Both the position numbers and the translations under genes were made by a program. From assembly GCA_038329845.1 (NCBI GenBank), contig JBBQNJ010000016.1, positions 1-64,000 of the forward strand: a stretch of 64,000 bases of DNA, given 5' to 3'. Shown piece after piece: positions 59,589-64,000 of the stretch (position 1 is the first letter of the stretch; each line of letters starts with the position of its first letter). Below the pieces are notes generated by a model. It did not search any database. It worked only from the letters and a program-made list of their open reading frames with translations, and was not told the origin of the DNA. The DNA is from JBBQNJ01 sp038329845 (GTDB lineage Bacteria > Planctomycetota > Phycisphaerae > Tepidisphaerales > Tepidisphaeraceae).

Positions 59589-60323
59589 TCATTTCTCCTG
59601 GAGTTCGACTCCGGCCGTCGCCCGCCCGCCCGATCCGGCGCGTCTCGATTCAACCGATGCCCGCGGGTTGAGAATCATCTCGATCTGGAATTTTCTCAGC
59701 TTCTCATCGCCGTGCTTGAACTCCTCGGTCACCAGCAGATTCACTTCGTCCAACAGATCGGATCGGCCCAGCTTGCCCATGTACTGCGCCACCTGCACAT
59801 CGGTCGAGGCAATGCCCGTCAGCTTCATCGAGATATCGAACTTCACCGGTCCGGCCGCAGGCACCGCGGCGCCGTTCTGGCGGGCCTCCATGGCCGCTTT
59901 ACGCTGCTCGAACACCGTGCGCCCCGCGGGAGCCTGCCCGCTCGATTGCCGTTTGGACTCCATCCCGAAATCCAGCAACGACACCCCGGGCGGCAAGGCA
60001 TTGGTCAGTTCCGCGAGGATGAAACTGCGCGGCGCCTTCTCCAGCAGCGCCGCGGTCAGCTCGGCCTGCTGCGCCATCGTCCGCTGCTTTTCCTGCATCT
60101 GCTGCACCTGCTGGATTCGCCGGGCCGCCTCGGCGTATTGACGCTCGACGTCGTCATGGCGTTTCTCGGCGGCGCGAAGATTCCGCTCGGTGATCAAAAA
60201 CGCCGATCCGCACGCCACCATGACCACCGCGAACAGCGCGGCGCAGATCGCGTTGGTGCGGCGACGGCGCTTGCGATCGAGGTAATCTTCGGGAAGAAAG
60301 CTCAGTTCATTCGGGGCTGCCAT
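59589..60323 (-). CDS. pilN: Type IV pilus assembly protein PilN
   Basis: A 244-residue bitopic protein. Cytoplasmic start (MAAPNELSFLPEDYLDRKRRRRTN; the INLLP-like motif is reduced to LSFLPEDY), a helix (AICAALFAVVMVACGSAFLI), coiled coil and a periplasmic fold (PPGVSLLDFGMES, SMKLTGIASTDVQVAQYMGKLGRSDLLDEVNLL). Position after pilM and before pilO is the standard order. Confidence 0.88.
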   Translation of the reverse strand: MAAPNELSFLPEDYLDRKRRRRTNAICAALFAVVMVACGSAFLITERNLRAAEKRHDDVERQYAEAARRIQQVQQMQEKQRTMAQQAELTAALLEKAPRSFILAELTNALPPGVSLLDFGMESKRQSSGQAPAGRTVFEQRKAAMEARQNGAAVPAAGPVKFDISMKLTGIASTDVQVAQYMGKLGRSDLLDEVNLLVTEEFKHGDEKLRKFQIEMILNPRASVESRRAGSGGRATAGVELQEK

Positions 60324-60378
60324 GATCTTCGCCTGTCATTGTTTGTCTGGCCCGCCGGGCATTCCGGCATTCACCGCG

Positions 60379-61662
60379 TCATGCTCCCATGCTCAAGCCG
60401 ATCGCCACCGCCCACCCCGGTTGCGGCTGGCGCCGATCGATTCCGCTGTCGATCCCCACCTGGGTCGTTCGGTTCATTCGCACCATCGGATCACCTACTT
60501 GGGCAGCCAATCCCATTTCCCGGGCGATCCGCTGGCAAAGCCCACGTTGCCGCGCCTCAGCGCCGACGAAGATCAGCCGATCGACCGGCCGATTCGGAAA
60601 CGTCGCCTCGTAATATCGCCGACACAGGTCAAGTTCTTCGATCAGCCTCGTAACGCACTCATCGCACGCCTGTTCGATGGCCATCGCGGGCTCCGTCGCC
60701 GGCGGCGGCGACTTGGGCGATTCCCATCGCCCGCTTTGAACGCCGCTTTCCCTCGAGTCCATCAGCGCTACGGCGTCGGAGCGCCCGTCCCCTTCATGCT
60801 GACGCCGCGCCAGTTGCGCCCCAAGCAACGCCATTCCCCCGGCTTCCACCGGCTCGGCGTGGTCGGAAATGGCCCGCGCGGGATCCACCATCGCTGCAGC
60901 CGCGCTCCCCTGGGCGATACGCAGTGCCTTCACCTCGTCCACCGACATTCCCAGCGACGCTGCCGCGGCGCGGTTGAAATGATCGCCCCCCACCGCGATC
61001 GAGCGGGCAAAGAGAATCTGCCTGCTGCGCGCGATGGTCGCGCGGGTCCCGACGGCGCCGATGTCCACAAAGCAACTGGTCATTTCCGCGTCGGTTTTCC
61101 GCCGATAAATGCGGGAAAAACAATCGACCACCGCTTTTGCTTCCACGTTCATCCCCACCACGTCCAGCTTCGCCCTCGCCGCCGACGAAAGCAGGTCATC
61201 AACGAACTGCTTGCCCGCGGCCATGACGATCACTTCGTTCTGCGCTTCCTGATCGTGGTACACCTCGCCGGCCACGATATGACGAAGCAGGGCCTGCGAA
61301 GGATCGATCGGCAGCTTGCCCCGCGCTTCCCACTCGAGTGCCTTTTTTGTCGCCGCATCATCCATCCGGCCCATGCGAAGATGCTGGATGAAGGTCCTGG
61401 CCGCCGGCAGTCCGAGGACCGCAGTGCGTCCCTGAAAGGCTCCTTTCCCGAGCAACTCCCGCGTTTTCTCGACGAAGAAGCGCAGCCGAGCTGGTTCATC
61501 CCGCCGAACCTCCGATGGCACGGCGGCACTGGCGGCGGCAGTGAGTCGATATTCACCCTCGACAATCGTGACCTGCGCCAGCCGCAGCGCATCGGACCCG
61601 AAGTCCACCCCGATAGGGTTGGCTTTGGGCGCCATCCAGTTGCGCAGCAGCTTGGCGAGCAT
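60379..61662 (-). CDS. pilM: Type IV pilus assembly protein PilM
   Basis: A 427-residue actin-like cytoplasmic ATPase that links PilN to the motor. NPIGVDFGSDALRLAQV, VLGLPAARTFIQHL, CFVDIGAVGTRATIARSRQILFARSIAVGGDHFNRAAA, and IFVGAEARQRGLCQRIAREMGL are the actin-fold elements. An insert at about residues 280-330 (QHEGDGRSDAVALMDSRESG) is longer than in typical PilM (~350 residues). AGAGGTGA precedes the ATG. First gene of the pilus cluster. Confidence 0.9.
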   Translation of the reverse strand: MLAKLLRNWMAPKANPIGVDFGSDALRLAQVTIVEGEYRLTAAASAAVPSEVRRDEPARLRFFVEKTRELLGKGAFQGRTAVLGLPAARTFIQHLRMGRMDDAATKKALEWEARGKLPIDPSQALLRHIVAGEVYHDQEAQNEVIVMAAGKQFVDDLLSSAARAKLDVVGMNVEAKAVVDCFSRIYRRKTDAEMTSCFVDIGAVGTRATIARSRQILFARSIAVGGDHFNRAAAASLGMSVDEVKALRIAQGSAAAAMVDPARAISDHAEPVEAGGMALLGAQLARRQHEGDGRSDAVALMDSRESGVQSGRWESPKSPPPATEPAMAIEQACDECVTRLIEELDLCRRYYEATFPNRPVDRLIFVGAEARQRGLCQRIAREMGLAAQVGDPMVRMNRTTQVGIDSGIDRRQPQPGWAVAIGLSMGA

Positions 61663-62106
61663 GGTTCACCTCTTGGCCGAATGCAGCGCGCCCCACCGAG
61701 GGCGCGCGACCCGATTGACGTACGATTCAACCGCGCCCGCGGCAAACGGGGCGGAATCGGGAAACCGCCCAATCCCGGCGACCCGGGCAAATCGCAACGC
61801 CTCTTTGCAAGTTATCGACGGTGAAGGTCACGCCGTTTAGACCGTCGGCAACTTTTGCGCCGGCTCTCGACCCCCAGTCCCCGGCCTCCGGCCCCCGGTC
61901 CCCGCCCCCCGCCCGGTGAGGTCCGAGAATCCCCCGCCCCCCACGCTTGGGGTTTGTCGAGTCATCTCCAATTTCAGATTTGGAATTCGATCCTCGGGCG
62001 TCCAACGCCGATCGGACACCGATTTTCTGAAGTGACCAAACGCCTTCGTAGTCCCCCGGGCTTAACCGACGTCATCCCGCAGCGCCCTTGAAAAACTCGC
62101 GCCCGC
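61663..62106. other. Gene-free spacer between pilM and manA
   Basis: No coding frame supported. It contains a C-rich low-complexity block (CCCCAGTCCCCGGCCTCCGG onward, about 61870-61915) and a mixed stretch (TCCAATTTCAGATTTGGAAT, about 61968-61987, a weak palindrome). No terminator with U-tract seen. Confidence 0.5.
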
Positions 62107-63141
62107 TCATCCGCGCGCAAAAGTGATCTCCAGCCACACGCAGTCCTCAGCCGTCTTCAAGACCGGACTTTTCAGCGTCGCGGGGAACAAGACCGTCTCT
62201 CCCTTGCCCAGCGAAACAGTACCGCCTCCGGCCGTTCGCACCTCGGCACGTCCCTCGAGCATCATCCATACCATCGGCTCGCCGCTGGAGACCGGCTGTT
62301 CGACCCCGCCGCTCATGCGGACCTTTTCCACGATGAAAAAGTCGCAACTCACCAGCCGACTCACCGTCGTCCAATAACTGCCCACATGCGAGCGCTTCTG
62401 GCGCGATTCAGAGTCGCCGGAAAAGTCGATGCATTCCAGCGCCTGCTCGATGTGAAGCGATCGCGGCTTGCCCGTTGCCGGGTCGATCCGGTTGAAATCG
62501 AACAGCCGAAACGTCGTGTCGCTGGGGGTCTGGATCTCCGCCACCAAAATCCCCGCTCCCAAGGCGTGGATCGTCCCGCTCGGCAGAAAATGGCAATGTC
62601 CCGGCTTGACCGCGACCGGCTGGATCGCGCTTTCCACCGTCCCGGCGACGATCGCCTCCCGCAATCGCTCCGGCGTGACCCCCGGCGTCAACCCCTTGAG
62701 CAGCCGCGCCCCCGGCTCGGATTGCACGACGTACCACGCCTCGGTTTTCAAGTAGGTCCCCGGATGCGCCGCCGCATACGTCGCCGGTGGATGCACCTGC
62801 ACCGACAAATCCTCGCGGGCATCGAGATATTTCAGCAGCAGGGGAAACTGCCCGGTCGGTTCCCTCGGCGCCGTCCGCAGCAGAGCCGTTCCATACAGAT
62901 CAGCGCCGAACTGCTCGATCAACGCGTGAAGCGTCCTTCCGGCGAGCGGGCCCTCGGCCACGACGCTGCTACACCACTCGTCACCCGGCTCGACCACGCC
63001 CGGCGGAAAATCGTACAATTCCCACGATTCGCCGATCCGTTTCTCGGGTGGCAGCGGCTTGCCGAGAATCGTCTCCAGTTTCCGCCCGCCCCAGATCTTC
63101 TCCACCAGGCGAGGACAAAATTTAAGAGGATACAGTTCCAC
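62107..63141 (-). CDS. manA: Mannose-6-phosphate isomerase, class I
   Basis: A 344-residue cupin metalloenzyme interconverting mannose 6-phosphate and fructose 6-phosphate. Landmarks: KFCPRLVEKIWGGRKLETILGK, IGESWELYDFPPGVV, LLLKYLDAREDLSVQVHPPATYAA (Zn ligands Gln and His), LKTEAWYVVQSEPGARL, LPSGTIHALGAGILVAEIQTPSDTTFRLFDFNR and the C-terminal FFIVEKVRMSGG. GTG 63141 (VELYPLKFCP), with AGGA 7 nt upstream, fits the family start; the frame runs to 63411. Feeds the GDP-mannose/gmd pathway. Confidence 0.95.
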   Translation of the reverse strand: MELYPLKFCPRLVEKIWGGRKLETILGKPLPPEKRIGESWELYDFPPGVVEPGDEWCSSVVAEGPLAGRTLHALIEQFGADLYGTALLRTAPREPTGQFPLLLKYLDAREDLSVQVHPPATYAAAHPGTYLKTEAWYVVQSEPGARLLKGLTPGVTPERLREAIVAGTVESAIQPVAVKPGHCHFLPSGTIHALGAGILVAEIQTPSDTTFRLFDFNRIDPATGKPRSLHIEQALECIDFSGDSESRQKRSHVGSYWTTVSRLVSCDFFIVEKVRMSGGVEQPVSSGEPMVWMMLEGRAEVRTAGGGTVSLGKGETVLFPATLKSPVLKTAEDCVWLEITFARG

Positions 63142-63347
63142 TGAGCCATCCTTTCCAAACGGGAACGCTGATCTTCGGAACACCAGCGTCGCGTTCGCCA
63201 CCTTGGACGCAATCTGAGCCCACCGTAGCCGATGCTCGGTGATTTTAACGCCCGCCGCAAGACAGGGATCAAGCGTCGTTCGTGCGGGGTCTGCCTCGGC
63301 ATGATACAATGCGGATGTCCATCCCTCAGCTGCGAGAATGATAGCCG

Positions 63348-64000
63348 ATGCGTGAGTCGCAGACCGCCTCAGTCGATGCCCCCCTGCCCCCGGACGACGG
63401 CCATGTGCCAAAGCCCCTTCGTCCCGTTATCGTCGGTTTGCTGCTCATTTTGGGTGTGCAGAGCTGGCTGGTAGTCGGCGATGGCATCTGGGGACGGCCT
63501 GCGAATCTATACGCCCTGGGATGTGCCGCCCTCATCGCCTTGCTGCCGCCGACGCGGGATCGTCTCGACGGGTTTCTCCAGCGGCTGCGGAACCCGACTG
63601 CCGCATCGCGCCGAGTGACCATGGCCGCGATCTTCGTGGGTGCCGCCGCCTATCTGTATGTCGCCGCGCGATATCAGGGCCGCCCGTTCGAGCTGCGCTG
63701 GCCGGACGAGTTCAGCTACCTGCTCCAGATGCGCATGCTCGCTAGCGGGCGTCTATGGATGCCTGCGCATCCGCTGGCGGACTTTTTTGACACTTTTTAC
63801 ATGATTTTCCGCCCGGTGTACGCCTCCCAGTATTCGCCGGGCACTGCGATGCTCTTTGTACCGGCGCTGTGGCTGGGGGCACCTCTGTGGTTGATCCCGC
63901 TGCTGGCATCGGCGGCGGTAGTGGGCCTGACGTACCGGATTGTGACGGAACTGTTGGACGGCTTGGCGGGCTGGCTGGCGGCGCTGCTGGTCTGCTCGTC
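63348..64000 (+). CDS. GT39-like membrane glycosyltransferase, N-terminal part (runs off window)
   Basis: 217 codons are present. A Pro-rich cytoplasmic start (MRESQTASVDAPLPPDDGHVPKP), helices LRPVIVGLLLILGVQSWLVVG and NLYALGCAALIALLPP, then a loop with WPDEFSYLLQMRMLASGRLWMPAHPLADFF, whose PDE motif and following region fit GT-C enzymes using polyprenyl-phosphate sugars, then more helices (SPGTAMLFVPALWLGAPLWLIPLLASAAVVGLTYRI). TACAAT (63305-63310) lies 38 nt before the ATG and could be its -10. The rest of the gene is outside. Confidence 0.75.
   Translation, partial: MRESQTASVDAPLPPDDGHVPKPLRPVIVGLLLILGVQSWLVVGDGIWGRPANLYALGCAALIALLPPTRDRLDGFLQRLRNPTAASRRVTMAAIFVGAAAYLYVAARYQGRPFELRWPDEFSYLLQMRMLASGRLWMPAHPLADFFDTFYMIFRPVYASQYSPGTAMLFVPALWLGAPLWLIPLLASAAVVGLTYRIVTELLDGLAGWLAALLVCS

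Overview
The window is high-GC bacterial DNA that most resembles a planctomycete of the class Phycisphaerae or a close relative. The evidence is a PEP-CTERM sorting tail (VPEPSSLGLLGLGGLALLRRRR-type), a planctomycete-style prepilin-like secreted protein, LacI-type regulators next to exported proteins, a very large secreted beta-helix protein, a DapL-type lysine/peptidoglycan route, and intergenic DNA rich in short palindromic repeats. Species cannot be named from the sequence alone.

Layout. 1-1.6 kb: a truncated exported protein behind a LacI regulator. 2.1-6.7 kb: degenerate receiver protein, dapL, an RpiB-like isomerase and an AI-2E-family permease. 6.9-14.1 kb: the cell-elongation (rod) operon mreB-mreC-mreD-mrdA(PBP2)-membrane protein-rodA. 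14.2-14.5 kb: remnant of a cyclic beta-glucan synthase/GH94 gene. 14.6-21.6 kb (minus strand): a second LacI regulator followed by a PEP-CTERM protein, a prepilin-like protein and a 1370-residue secreted beta-helix/LamG protein. 22-29.4 kb: small membrane protein, receiver, D-lyxose isomerase, tsaE, a PGRP-like amidase-fold protein, a Ser/Thr kinase and a FtsX-type permease. 29.4-37.4 kb: GH38 alpha-mannosidase, NifU-like protein, HU, guaA, GT39 membrane glycosyltransferase. 37.4-45.5 kb: an interrupted deoxyhypusine-synthase-like gene, a DUF433/DUF5615-type pair, two unknown proteins, gmd, a PfkB sugar kinase, an orphan PIN-like protein and a GT9 glycosyltransferase. 45.6-49.5 kb: secreted CE7-like esterase, small proteins, GNAT. 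49.8-54.1 kb: tmRNA (ssrA), then a GH15 glucoamylase and sugar transporter of noticeably less GC-rich composition. 54.2-61.7 kb (minus strand): type IV pilus cluster pilM-N-O-P-like-B-T-C. 62.1-64 kb: manA and a truncated GT39-like membrane protein.

How the genes fit together. Two compact systems are clear: the elongasome operon, and the pilus inner-membrane/motor operon. Carbohydrate use is the second theme: two related LacI regulators each lie about 75 bp upstream of an exported protein, and GH38, GH15, CE7 esterase, lyxose isomerase, mannose-6-phosphate isomerase, GDP-mannose dehydratase and GT9/GT39 enzymes are scattered through the window. 

The most unusual signals are: (i) a deoxyhypusine-synthase-like gene cut by one in-frame UAG exactly where the family has Glu, with a ready-made ribosome site just after it; (ii) a three-copy 120-122 bp AT-rich element with ~25 bp terminal inverted repeats; (iii) several genes whose start codon sits exactly 6 nt after a -10-like hexamer, suggesting leaderless mRNAs; (iv) a GH15 gene directly after ssrA with no standard start codon upstream of its conserved N terminus; and (v) an autoregulatory-looking LacI promoter/operator.
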